Source: Chitinophagaceae bacterium (GTDB lineage Bacteria; Bacteroidota; Bacteroidia; Chitinophagales; Chitinophagaceae). Taken from it: 9,733 nt of DNA. Made by a program: the position numbers and the translations under genes. Location of the stretch: assembly GCA_947378615.1 (NCBI GenBank), contig CANCKV010000079.1, positions 1-9,733 on the forward strand. Direction: 5' to 3'. The notes under the pieces are model-generated. The model was not told the DNA's origin. It did no database searches and saw only the letters and a program-made list of their open reading frames with translations. How positions within the stretch are numbered: position 1 is the stretch's first letter; every line of letters starts with the position of its first letter. Below are positions 1 to 6,989 of this stretch, one piece after another.

Positions 1-106
1 TGAACGTATTTTCTCCTTCCTCCAACTGCTTTTTCAGGGCACCGGGTAACAAGAAGCGACCCTTCGCATCTATTGTTACCTCATATTCGCCGTGAAATCC
101 GTTCAT
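1..106 (-). CDS. mraZ: MraZ, N-terminal part (gene runs off the left edge)
   Basis: The visible 35 codons begin MNGFHGEYEVTIDAKGRF and continue LLPGALKKQLEEGENTF. This is the start of MraZ: a short lead, the G-E-Y/F-E block, then the D-A-K-G-R motif (D13 to R17) and the LP pair (L20-P21) of the first AbrB-like swapped-hairpin half. MraZ is a small DNA-binding protein that usually heads the division and cell-wall cluster and represses its own operon in E. coli by binding short GTGGG-type repeats upstream. Here such phased repeats lie 25 to 69 bp upstream of the start. The ATG at 104-106 is chosen because MraZ proteins normally start one to three residues before the G-F-x-G-E block; the frame stays open upstream to a GTG at 143-145, but that codon lies inside the putative operator. 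The second half of the protein and any following division genes are outside the window. Confidence 0.93.
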   Translation of the reverse strand, partial: MNGFHGEYEVTIDAKGRFLLPGALKKQLEEGENTF

Positions 107-130
107 TTGCTCAAATTTGGTGATAAAATT

Positions 131-175
131 ACCACATTTTGACACAAAAGAACACTTTTTCCCACATTATTCCCT
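131..175 (-). promoter_or_regulatory. Probable MraZ-binding repeats upstream of mraZ
   Basis: Read on the mraZ coding strand, GTGGG, GTGTT, GTGTC and GTGGT occur at exact 10-bp steps (plus-strand positions 161-165, 151-155, 141-145 and 131-135), each followed by an AT-rich 5-bp spacer; a weaker AGGGA lies one more step out at 171-175. E. coli MraZ binds TGGGN repeats separated by 5 bp, the same period and the same strand relative to mraZ. The repeats are seen directly; MraZ autoregulation is inferred from the family. No convincing Bacteroidota TAnnTTTG promoter element was found beside them. Confidence 0.65.
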
Positions 176-193
176 CTTTTTTATAATTTCTAT

Positions 194-333
194 TTATCCA
201 CACTAAAAAAAATGGCTGTAATTCAATGCAGGATTGAGTTACATGGTGAATTAAGAATATTGACACCCTTTTTCATGTGCATTACGTGTTAATAAGTGTG
301 GAAAACTCAGCAAAAGCGTTGATTTTATCCATA
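194..333. promoter_or_regulatory. Cluster of three DnaA-box-like 9-mers
   Basis: TTATCCACA at 194-202 (plus) equals the E. coli high-affinity DnaA box. TTTTCCACA at 297-305 (read on minus) fits the relaxed TTWTNCACA form, and TTATCCATA at 325-333 (plus) differs from consensus at one base. They lie in very AT-rich DNA between the mraZ operator and dnaX. This could be a DnaA-regulated promoter region, a minor DnaA-binding locus, or part of an origin. The 9-mers are seen; any function is inference. The TGTGG cores overlap in style with MraZ boxes, so some may be MraZ sites instead. Confidence 0.35.
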
Positions 334-431
334 TTCTTGTCGATTTATTGAGGTTTTTAGTTAAAAGTAGATATGTTACTTTTCAAACCTTGCATTAATC
401 AATGAAAAATAATAGACTAGAAAGTAAAAAA

Positions 432-477
432 GGGGGGAAATGTGGGAAAAAATGACGGATTATGGGAAAGTGTTCTT
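432..477 (+). promoter_or_regulatory. Second, mirrored set of MraZ-like repeats
   Basis: On the plus strand GGGGG (432), GTGGG (442), ATGAC (452) and ATGGG (462) again fall at 10-bp steps, followed by GTGTT at 470. Two stretches are exact inverted copies of the mraZ-proximal repeats: AATGTGGGAAAAA (439-451, matching 156-168) and AAAGTGTTCTT (467-477, matching 148-158). The orientation is opposite to mraZ, and no gene on the plus strand lies downstream, so the target is unclear. It may be a remote MraZ site, part of a looping operator, or a site serving another purpose. Confidence 0.4.
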
Positions 478-578
478 AAAAATAGGTTTTAAAGAAGTGA
501 TAAATGGGAAAGTAATAAAAGTTGGAGATGAATTCCGAATCATAAAATATTTTCATTATGGAAATTGTTACTGATTTG

Positions 579-616
579 ATACAAGGAAGTTGAATTCACA
601 AACAACTCCCTTGTAT
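579..616 (-). terminator. Hairpin behind dnaX, probable transcription terminator
   Basis: The arms 579-592 and 603-616 pair over 14 bp with a single G-U wobble on the dnaX transcript and a 10-base loop (593-602). The hairpin starts 7 bp after the dnaX stop codon. No U-tract follows on either strand, so it is not a textbook intrinsic terminator; it may work as a terminator or as a 3'-end stabiliser. It suggests that dnaX and mraZ are separate transcription units. Confidence 0.6.
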
Positions 617-622
617 AAATTA

Positions 623-2527
623 TTAATAGTAATCTAAATCTAATTTCAGATTATCCTTTAATTGCCTAATCAATGGATACTTATCTGCAATTCTTTCAAA
701 ACGTTGTTTACTATTTAATTGTTGAATAGTAGGTGCAGCATCTCTATCACCTTCACTCATTTCAAATGTGAATGCTATCAGATTAGTATGATATAAATTC
801 TGCAAATATTCTGACAAATTCATTTTCTCTTGTTCAATAAACTTTTGCTGTAACGCACTATCCACTTGTATCTTGAATATATTCTCATCAACTATTTCTA
901 ATGATGCTTGTGCAAAGGCATTTCCCTGTGAAATCTTATTTTCTTCCTTGAGTTTATTTGCAAAAACATCCCAATTAGATTGAAGTGTTTCTATTGACAG
1001 TGCAATCGGATCTATTACAGGCTGTATGGTATATTTATCACCATATTTATTCCTGAGTGTATCTAATAGGTTCCCTCTTGAAACTAATGTAGTAGATGTA
1101 TTTGCTTCATTCGCCTGCTGAGTAATTGTACTCACAGTTGGTTTAGGCGTTTCTTGCACAACGTTTGGAGTCCTTTGTGTGATAGGAATCACTGTTGCAG
1201 AATGCACGGTAACTTTATTTAAGGGAGGAGTTTGAATAGTATGATCTATTTCCTGCTTTCTTTTTTCCTCAATATAAACCTTGCCCTCTTCATTGTTTGG
1301 TGAAACTCCTGTAGGCGCAACGCTAGTTGGCACTTTGAACTGAATTTGTTTTATAGGAAAATACTTGATAGCTACTGGCCCATCAACTCGTTTTTTTTTT
1401 ACTAGATTTCCTTCTTGCATCGTCAATTCTATGGCTTGTTGCAAGAAATTAAGTTTGATAATCACTAATTCTACATGGAGTCTTTTGTTTCTTGCCATTT
1501 TGAAATTCACTTCCGCTTCATTCAAAATATTTAAGGCACTCACCAAATAACCTGCTGATACACTTGCTGCAACAGATTTGTATTTCTCTTGCATTCCTTC
1601 TACAACATCTAACAATTTTATGGCTCTTGCATCTTTACAAACCAAGATATTTCTAATAAATTCAGCAAAACCATTTAAAACCATATCACCTTCAAATCCT
1701 TTTCTATTTATTTCATCATACAAAAGAATGGCTCCTGCCATATCCTGCGCCATTAAAGATTCAAGCAGTTTAAAGTAATAATCGTGGTCAAGGATATTAA
1801 GGTGTTCAAGGGTATTAAGGTAGTTTACCTCGCCATTTGTAAAACTTACTATCTTATCAAGGATGCTCAAAGAATCCCTCATACATCCTTCACTCTTTTG
1901 TGCAATAACCTGAAGAGAAGCCTTATCGGCCACAATCCCCTCTTTATCTACTATCTCCTGTAAATGTTCGACAGTATCATTTGTCGTAATCCTTTTGAAA
2001 TCGAATATCTGGCACCTACTTAATATAGTAGGCAAAATTTTATGTTTCTCTGTAGTTGCCAAAATAAAAATCGCATAGGAAGGCGGTTCTTCCAATGTTT
2101 TCAAGAAGGCATTAAAGGCACTGTTACTCAACATGTGTACCTCATCTACAATATAGACTTTGTATTTTCCTGCTTGCGGTGCAAAGCGTACTTGTTCTAC
2201 TAGGCTACGAATATCTTCAACTGAATTATTACTAGCTGCATCTAATTCATGAATATTCATACTGCTTCCTGCATCAAACGAAACGCAACTACTACAGACA
2301 TTGCAAGCTTCACCTTCGGGGGTTTGATGCAAACAATTAATAGTTTTAGCTAATATTCTAGCACAGGTTGTTTTACCAACTCCACGAGGACCACAAAACA
2401 AAAAAGCATGTGCTAATTGATTGTGCTTGATTGCATTTTTTAAAGTTGTAGTAATATGGCTTTGACCCACAACAGTGTTAAAATTTTGTGGACGATACTT
2501 TCGAGCAGAAACAACAAATTTTTCCAT
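623..2527 (-). CDS. dnaX: DNA polymerase III subunit gamma/tau (clamp loader ATPase)
   Basis: The 634-residue product is the motor subunit of the clamp loader, which opens the sliding clamp and loads it on primed DNA, and as tau tethers polymerase to the loader. Visible features are the Walker A motif GPRGVGKT (46-53), a zinc site with C65, C75, C78 and C81, Walker B with D128-E129 in IVDEVHML, LEEPP (145-149), sensor 1 LATTE (156-160), and the SRC arginine finger (S170-R171-C172). Domain III ends near the helix at 349-359. A Thr/Pro/Gln-rich linker (about 380-486) leads to a C-terminal domain (about 487-634) that is probably the tau-specific part. The ATG at 2527 is the first after an in-frame TAG upstream. 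An A10 run falls on codons 376-379 and may yield a truncated gamma-like form. No strong ribosome-binding site is seen. It lies 249 bp from the stop of the kinase gene upstream. Confidence 0.97.
   Translation of the reverse strand: MEKFVVSARKYRPQNFNTVVGQSHITTTLKNAIKHNQLAHAFLFCGPRGVGKTTCARILAKTINCLHQTPEGEACNVCSSCVSFDAGSSMNIHELDAASNNSVEDIRSLVEQVRFAPQAGKYKVYIVDEVHMLSNSAFNAFLKTLEEPPSYAIFILATTEKHKILPTILSRCQIFDFKRITTNDTVEHLQEIVDKEGIVADKASLQVIAQKSEGCMRDSLSILDKIVSFTNGEVNYLNTLEHLNILDHDYYFKLLESLMAQDMAGAILLYDEINRKGFEGDMVLNGFAEFIRNILVCKDARAIKLLDVVEGMQEKYKSVAASVSAGYLVSALNILNEAEVNFKMARNKRLHVELVIIKLNFLQQAIELTMQEGNLVKKKRVDGPVAIKYFPIKQIQFKVPTSVAPTGVSPNNEEGKVYIEEKRKQEIDHTIQTPPLNKVTVHSATVIPITQRTPNVVQETPKPTVSTITQQANEANTSTTLVSRGNLLDTLRNKYGDKYTIQPVIDPIALSIETLQSNWDVFANKLKEENKISQGNAFAQASLEIVDENIFKIQVDSALQQKFIEQEKMNLSEYLQNLYHTNLIAFTFEMSEGDRDAAPTIQQLNSKQRFERIADKYPLIRQLKDNLKLDLDYY
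1391..1400 (-). other. A10 slippery tract inside dnaX, possible gamma/tau switch
   Basis: The dnaX sense strand reads GTA AAA AAA AAA CGA across codons 376-380, an uninterrupted run of ten A. Adding one A (equivalent to a -1 ribosomal shift) gives K-K-K-T-S then TGA, a 381-residue product. Losing one A gives K-K-N-E-L-M-G-Q then TAG, a 384-residue product. Both keep clamp-loader domains I to III and lose the linker and C-terminal domain. AAGGA lies 7 bases upstream of the run. Thermus dnaX makes gamma by transcriptional slippage at a run of nine A, and E. coli by -1 frameshifting at A AAA AAG. The tract and the stops are seen; slippage is inferred. Confidence 0.55.
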
Positions 2528-2776
2528 AACAGAGGTGCAAGATAAGTAAAACCATATCTAGTTTATAGAAAAAGAAATCAACATTGTTGTTTTATTTTCA
2601 AATAATACTAATTTGATTCACATATTAATCTAGTGTGTTTTAAAAAGTTCTAAATAAATAATAATAGCAGTTAAATGGTTTAATATTTTTCATTTCTAGA
2701 GAATCATAAATCGAGCTAATAATTTAATACGGCACAATTATCTTATGGCAATTGATAAATTAAAAATAGCCTGACA

Positions 2777-5700
2777 TTAACCTTTGTTTTTAAATATGAT
2801 TGTAAATATTGTACCTACATTCTCTTTACTATCAACTTCAATTGTACCGCCTAACGAAGTAATTTGTGAATGTATAAGATATAATCCCAACCCTTTACTC
2901 TCCGTATTATCATGAAAGCGTTGATATAGTCCAAAAATTCTTCCTTTCACTTTCTCCATATCCATGCCCACACCATTATCAGTAAATATCAGTTTGACCT
3001 TATTATCCATTTGCTTAAACGAAGTGATTCGAATGATTGGGTCTCTCATTGGATGGGCGTACCTAATTGAATTTGTAATTAGATTAATAAACATACTCTC
3101 TAAATAAGCGTTACTGAAATTGACAGAAGGGGCTAAGGAAAAGTCTGATTCAATTGTCATATTTTTTGATTCAAATGAAATTGATTCTTTCACCTTATTA
3201 AGAATTTCTTCTAGACTCAAATTTTCCATTTTATTACTCACTCGTTCTTTGATGAATAATATTTTTATCAAGTCATTGAGTGTTTCATTCAATAAATAGG
3301 TGGATTCTCTAAAACCACTTACCAATTTCCTTGTAAAATTATCTTCAATTTTGCTTTCATCCATCATTTTGCAAATTGATACAAGATTAGTAAGAGGTGA
3401 CCTTAGATTGTGTGTTGTAATATACCCAAACTGTTTCAGTTCATTGTTATTATTAATCAATTCATTTATCAAAGCTTCTTTTTCCTTTTGAGCTTCAATT
3501 TCTTTTGTTACATCCCGTTGAACTGAAATCCAATGTGTAAACCAACCTTTTTCATCAGCAACAGGACTGACTCTAATATTCGCCCAAAACTCTTCACCAT
3601 TTTTTTTAACATTCTTGACTGTCATTTCACAAGGTTGCCATTTTTCAAGTGATCTTTTGAATTTGTCCAATTCATTTCTATCAGTGTTGCTATTTTGCAA
3701 TTTCCTAGGATTTGTTCCAACGGATTCTTCTAAAGTATAACCTGTAATCTTTGTATAAGCGTCATTTACATAAATGATTTTTGGGCCAGGTTCTTCAATA
3801 GGTTCTGCTTCAGAAATTAAAATGGCATCATTTGTATGCACTACCACTGACTCAAGCAATTTCAACCTGCTTTCTTCGGCCTTTCTTAGAGTAATATCTT
3901 GCATTGCGCCAACAATTCGAAGTACTTTACCATCATGATTTTTAACACTAAATCCTCTGTCGAGTACAATTGCATAATTGCCATCAGCTTTCCTAAACCG
4001 ATACTCCATTTCCCATTTATCATTCAAGCCATTTATCACATTTGCATTCACATCATACACTCTTTCCTTATCATCGGGATGTAAGTTCTGTTCCCAAACA
4101 TTATCTTCTCCATATTCAAATCCATTCTTTTGATGACCAAAAATTAAAGAAAAGTTCTTGGAATGAAACACAATTCCCTTTTCAATATCTGCTTCCCAAA
4201 CAACATCAGAAGTAGCAAGCATGGCATTTTCGTATCTTTCATTACTACTTTTTAAAGATTCTTCTATTCTTAATTTTTCAGTTACATCTATAATTGTTGC
4301 AAATCGCAACTCTTCATTTTCATATTCAAAAAAGTTTGACCTTATTTCAACGTCAACTAATGTATTATCTTTCCGTCTAAGTTTAGTGTAATAAGGTTCA
4401 TTTTTATTACTATTTAAATAATTCCATCTGTACTCCCAATTATCACTATTTAAGTCTTTTGAATATTCGAAAATACTTGTATTTCTCACCTCCTCGATTG
4501 AATAACCAAGCAATTCACAAATTTTTGAATTGAAATCATAAATACTTCCGTCTTTTTTAATGAAGTACATTGGAACTGATGCATTCCTGAAAGCATAATC
4601 TACAATGTTTAGTTTCTTTTCAATTTTCTTTTTCTCAGTTATATCAATAAATGAAGAAACCATCAACTCAAAATCTCCATATTTAATTTTATTCATTCGT
4701 ATTTCTGCATCAATCAATTCGCCGCCCTTCTTTGCTATCTTGAAACGTAGGATTCTATTAGAATCAATAGTTAACGTTGCCCAATTTTTTTTATAGTCTT
4801 CCATTGAAATATTTCCATTCAACTGAAATATTTTTAAGTCCAAATATTCTTCTCTCGTATATCCTAATAATTTGCAAGCAGCATCGTTGCAATCAAATAA
4901 CTGTCCATCTTCCTTTACAAAATGCATCGGAATTCCTGTACTCCTAAATGCAAAATCTACTAAACGTAAAGATTCCTCAATTTTCTTTTTTTCGGTGATA
5001 TTAGTAATAAATGCACAACTCAAATCAATCCCATCGTAAGAAATTAGTTTCGATTTTAATTCAACATCAATCAATTCACCATTTTTTCTCTTTAAGCTTG
5101 TATAAAGTATTCTGCTACTATCATAGTGTTGCAATTTCCAAATTTCCTCCCAAGAAGATTTATTTATTGATGGATTAACGTCAAAAATACTGATGTCAAC
5201 AAACTCTTTTCTTGAATATCCAAGCATCGAACACATCGCTTGATTTGCTTCGTAATGTGACCCATCTTGTTTTGCAAAATAGATAGCAGTATCCACGTTT
5301 TCAAAAGCATACCCAATAAGCTTTAATTCTTTTTCAAGAATCAACGCTTCTGTTATATCTCTACAAAACCCTACTAAGCCAATGATGTTTCCAAATCCAT
5401 CTGAGATAGGCATTTTTGTAGTCAATAAATTTAATCTACCATTCCTTTTTGTATTTAAAGTTTCAAATTCTTCAATGATTGGTTTACCTGTAGTGAGTAC
5501 CTGAATATCCTGAGAAAAACCAATATGATTGGGAGTGTCTTTAAAGATCTCTAAATCTGTTTTACCAATTACATTTTCTTCAGAATCTAATTGCATCAAT
5601 AACTCCACATCATGTTTGTTCGTAATCAGCTTTCTTGCATTAGCATCTTTAATATAGACAGGAAAGGGAAGGGTATCGATGAGCGTTCTCAACAAGGTTC

Positions 5701-6391
5701 TCTCTTTGATCAATGTATTTTCAATTTGCTTTTGTTCTGTTATATCTCTTATAATTGAACAAATAAGTTCGGTTTCTTCATACTTAATATAATTGGGAAC
5801 TATCTCAACATCCATTGCAGTTCCATCTGCTTTTGTACGTTGCGCATAAAACTTAAAGGAGCCTAGTGACTTTACTCTTTCCCAATATTGCTTAAAAGAT
5901 TGTTTACTAAACCCTGTCCCAAAATCAAATAAGGTCATTGTCAGAGTGCCAGTTCTTTCAATTCCATACATTTTGCAGAAAGCCTCATTACAATCGTATA
6001 TACTACCATCTTCTCTATAAAATATTATTGCCTCAGAGATATTTTTAAAAGCAAAGTCAGTCAGTTTCGCTCTAAACTCATTAACTTTTGAAGTAGATGT
6101 GAAGTCTGTTTCTACAACTGTATCCCAAAAAATGGTAGCTGTATGAGGAGTACTTCGAAAAGCAGTACACTGCAGAGGACAGTTGTTGATTGTTATTGAG
6201 TACTTAATTGGACAGGTTGATTCAAATATTTGTGTAATATATTCCCTTAGTTGGTTATTTGAATTATTATTCCAAAAATGCAAACTATCTCCAATTGTAG
6301 GCAGAAAGGCTTTCCAAAAAGATGATTTCGGTAACGAAATAGCGGTTACTATTCCTTGTTCGTTAATTTCTGTTGTGGCTAATTGTCTCAT
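2777..6391 (-). CDS. Soluble multi-PAS sensor histidine kinase (seven PAS domains)
   Basis: This 1204-residue protein has no signal peptide or membrane segment and should act in the cytosol. Residues 1-100 look like a degenerate PAS or unknown sensor. PAS domains follow at about 107-220, 228-350, 355-470, 473-590, 594-710, 717-838 and 841-966, most ending in a D-I/V-T-E-K/L linker. The HisKA helix (about 983-1050) carries the phospho-acceptor H994 in THNLRSP. The ATPase domain (about 1090-1202) shows the N box (N1103, N1107), G1 box DNGVGM (1138-1143), F box (F1153) and G2 box KGLGL (1166-1170), so it looks active. No receiver domain is attached, and no response regulator is in view, so its partner and signal are unknown. 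PAS 3, 4 and 5 are tandem copies with a 119-residue period, and the last PAS resembles LOV without its cysteine. The ATG at 6391 is preceded in frame by TGA two codons upstream, which fixes the start. It is divergent from the second kinase. Confidence 0.93.
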   Translation of the reverse strand: MRQLATTEINEQGIVTAISLPKSSFWKAFLPTIGDSLHFWNNNSNNQLREYITQIFESTCPIKYSITINNCPLQCTAFRSTPHTATIFWDTVVETDFTSTSKVNEFRAKLTDFAFKNISEAIIFYREDGSIYDCNEAFCKMYGIERTGTLTMTLFDFGTGFSKQSFKQYWERVKSLGSFKFYAQRTKADGTAMDVEIVPNYIKYEETELICSIIRDITEQKQIENTLIKERTLLRTLIDTLPFPVYIKDANARKLITNKHDVELLMQLDSEENVIGKTDLEIFKDTPNHIGFSQDIQVLTTGKPIIEEFETLNTKRNGRLNLLTTKMPISDGFGNIIGLVGFCRDITEALILEKELKLIGYAFENVDTAIYFAKQDGSHYEANQAMCSMLGYSRKEFVDISIFDVNPSINKSSWEEIWKLQHYDSSRILYTSLKRKNGELIDVELKSKLISYDGIDLSCAFITNITEKKKIEESLRLVDFAFRSTGIPMHFVKEDGQLFDCNDAACKLLGYTREEYLDLKIFQLNGNISMEDYKKNWATLTIDSNRILRFKIAKKGGELIDAEIRMNKIKYGDFELMVSSFIDITEKKKIEKKLNIVDYAFRNASVPMYFIKKDGSIYDFNSKICELLGYSIEEVRNTSIFEYSKDLNSDNWEYRWNYLNSNKNEPYYTKLRRKDNTLVDVEIRSNFFEYENEELRFATIIDVTEKLRIEESLKSSNERYENAMLATSDVVWEADIEKGIVFHSKNFSLIFGHQKNGFEYGEDNVWEQNLHPDDKERVYDVNANVINGLNDKWEMEYRFRKADGNYAIVLDRGFSVKNHDGKVLRIVGAMQDITLRKAEESRLKLLESVVVHTNDAILISEAEPIEEPGPKIIYVNDAYTKITGYTLEESVGTNPRKLQNSNTDRNELDKFKRSLEKWQPCEMTVKNVKKNGEEFWANIRVSPVADEKGWFTHWISVQRDVTKEIEAQKEKEALINELINNNNELKQFGYITTHNLRSPLTNLVSICKMMDESKIEDNFTRKLVSGFRESTYLLNETLNDLIKILFIKERVSNKMENLSLEEILNKVKESISFESKNMTIESDFSLAPSVNFSNAYLESMFINLITNSIRYAHPMRDPIIRITSFKQMDNKVKLIFTDNGVGMDMEKVKGRIFGLYQRFHDNTESKGLGLYLIHSQITSLGGTIEVDSKENVGTIFTIIFKNKG
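4241..5311 (-). repeat. Three tandem PAS modules of 119 codons within the large kinase
   Basis: Residues 361-479, 480-598 and 599-717 are three diverged copies of one PAS module, each 357 bp long. Shared landmarks recur at the same phase: Y/F-A-F at 361, 480 and 599; a D-G pair in K-Q/E/K-D-G; N-x-x-x-C with the cysteine at 387, 506 and 625; then L-L/M-L-G-Y; and an I-T-E-K/L linker end. A fourth, related copy starts near residue 113 (cysteine 139) but is separated by an unrelated PAS. DNA-level similarity is only moderate, so the duplications are not recent. Confidence 0.8.
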
Positions 6392-6662
6392 TCTTCATTT
6401 AATGATAATTGTAACTTTAATTAAATTTTCTGTCTATGTCATTCAATTTTCTTTGCGATAAGGTAGTACTATTGTGCTAATAAAGAAATTTAACTGTAAA
6501 AATATACGATTAAATTAATTCACTTGTAGTAGTTTGATTAAATTAAGACCGCTTTCCCAATCGCAAACTAATAAGCAGCAGATTGAAAATTAAAGTGAGC
6601 TCGGTAACTAGTTAAAAAAGTACGTCTTAAATAGGTTGACTTAAAATATTGAATACTTTATC

Positions 6663-6700
6663 GAAAATATATTTTCAAGACAATAATACTTCTAGAAGTA
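6663..6700. promoter_or_regulatory. Pair of perfect 14-bp palindromes, possible operator
   Basis: GAAAATATATTTTC (6663-6676) and TACTTCTAGAAGTA (6687-6700) are each perfect palindromes, with centres 24 bp apart. They lie roughly midway between the two divergent kinase starts, where a dimeric regulator could act on both. The first is pure AT inside G/C ends and could be chance in such AT-rich DNA; the second is less likely to be. No known regulator is assigned. Confidence 0.3.
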
Positions 6701-6905
6701 ATACAATTTTATAAAGGTTTAAGCAGTATTCTCGAAAGTTAAATAATAGAAGCTAAAAGAGTTTCCGACAAAAAAATAATATTCCAAATATCCATTAACT
6801 ATTATGGTTGATTCAAAAGTATTTTGAACATTACTGTACAACGTGTTGTTTGTTTTATTATTTTTATTAAATAATTGTATTCATTGTTTTAAAACGGGAA
6901 AGTGC

Positions 6906-6938
6906 TTTGATAGCATTCAACTTCGAGATGAATATTTG
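6906..6938 (+). promoter_or_regulatory. Candidate Bacteroidota-type promoter for the 772-residue kinase
   Basis: TTTG at 6906-6909 is followed after 21 bp by AATATTTG (6931-6938), which matches the Bacteroidota -7 element TAnnTTTG except at the first base. Transcription would start near 6945, leaving an untranslated leader of about 45 bases. Such weak motifs arise easily in AT-rich DNA. Confidence 0.3.
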
Positions 6939-6989
6939 GTTTGTGGAGTAGAATTGTCATAACAATCATAAAGTTTCAAATAACGGAAT

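Larger units (their letters stand above)
107..622. other. 516-bp non-coding region between mraZ and dnaX
   Basis: No convincing gene lies here. The stretch is AT-rich and holds, in order from mraZ, the phased GTG repeats (131-175), the DnaA-box-like 9-mers (194-333), the mirrored GTGGG set (432-477), an isolated ATGGG at 504-508, and the hairpin behind dnaX (579-616). It is unusually long and motif-dense for a gap between two genes on the same strand. The only open frame noticed, 26 codons from ATG 212, has no supporting evidence. Confidence 0.6.
6392..6989. other. 598-bp divergent intergenic region between two kinase genes
   Basis: This AT-rich stretch must hold the promoters of both kinases. 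It contains an 11-bp direct repeat, GATTAAATTAA, at 6508-6518 and 6536-6546; two perfect 14-bp palindromes at 6663-6676 and 6687-6700; a short inverted repeat ACAAC/GTTGT at 6838-6849; and a candidate promoter at 6906-6938. No credible gene or RNA structure was seen. A plus-strand open frame that enters from the kinase gene ends at 6461 and is a shadow. Confidence 0.6.

Noticed and set aside
107..145. Longer MraZ starting at GTG 143-145
   Set aside because: The frame is open, but MraZ proteins start right before the G-F-x-G-E block, and the GTG is one of the phased operator repeats.
212..292. Short open frame of 26 codons in the mraZ-dnaX gap
   Set aside because: It is short, has no ribosome-binding site and no recognisable product, and it covers part of the AT-rich regulatory region.
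2599..2607. TATTATTTG upstream of dnaX as a -7 promoter element
   Set aside because: The spacing between TA and TTTG is three instead of two bases and no clear -33 TTG element lies at the right distance, so it was not listed.
3494..3871. Calling the large kinase a blue-light LOV photoreceptor
   Set aside because: The cysteine that forms the flavin adduct is a proline here, so classical LOV photochemistry is not possible.
6183..6461. Plus-strand open frame of 92 codons
   Set aside because: It lies mostly antisense to the N-terminal part of the large kinase, and its translation shows no domain or motif; it extends past the kinase start only by chance.
6838..6849. ACAAC-GT-GTTGT inverted repeat as an operator
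   Set aside because: Five-base arms are too short to stand out in this length of AT-rich sequence.
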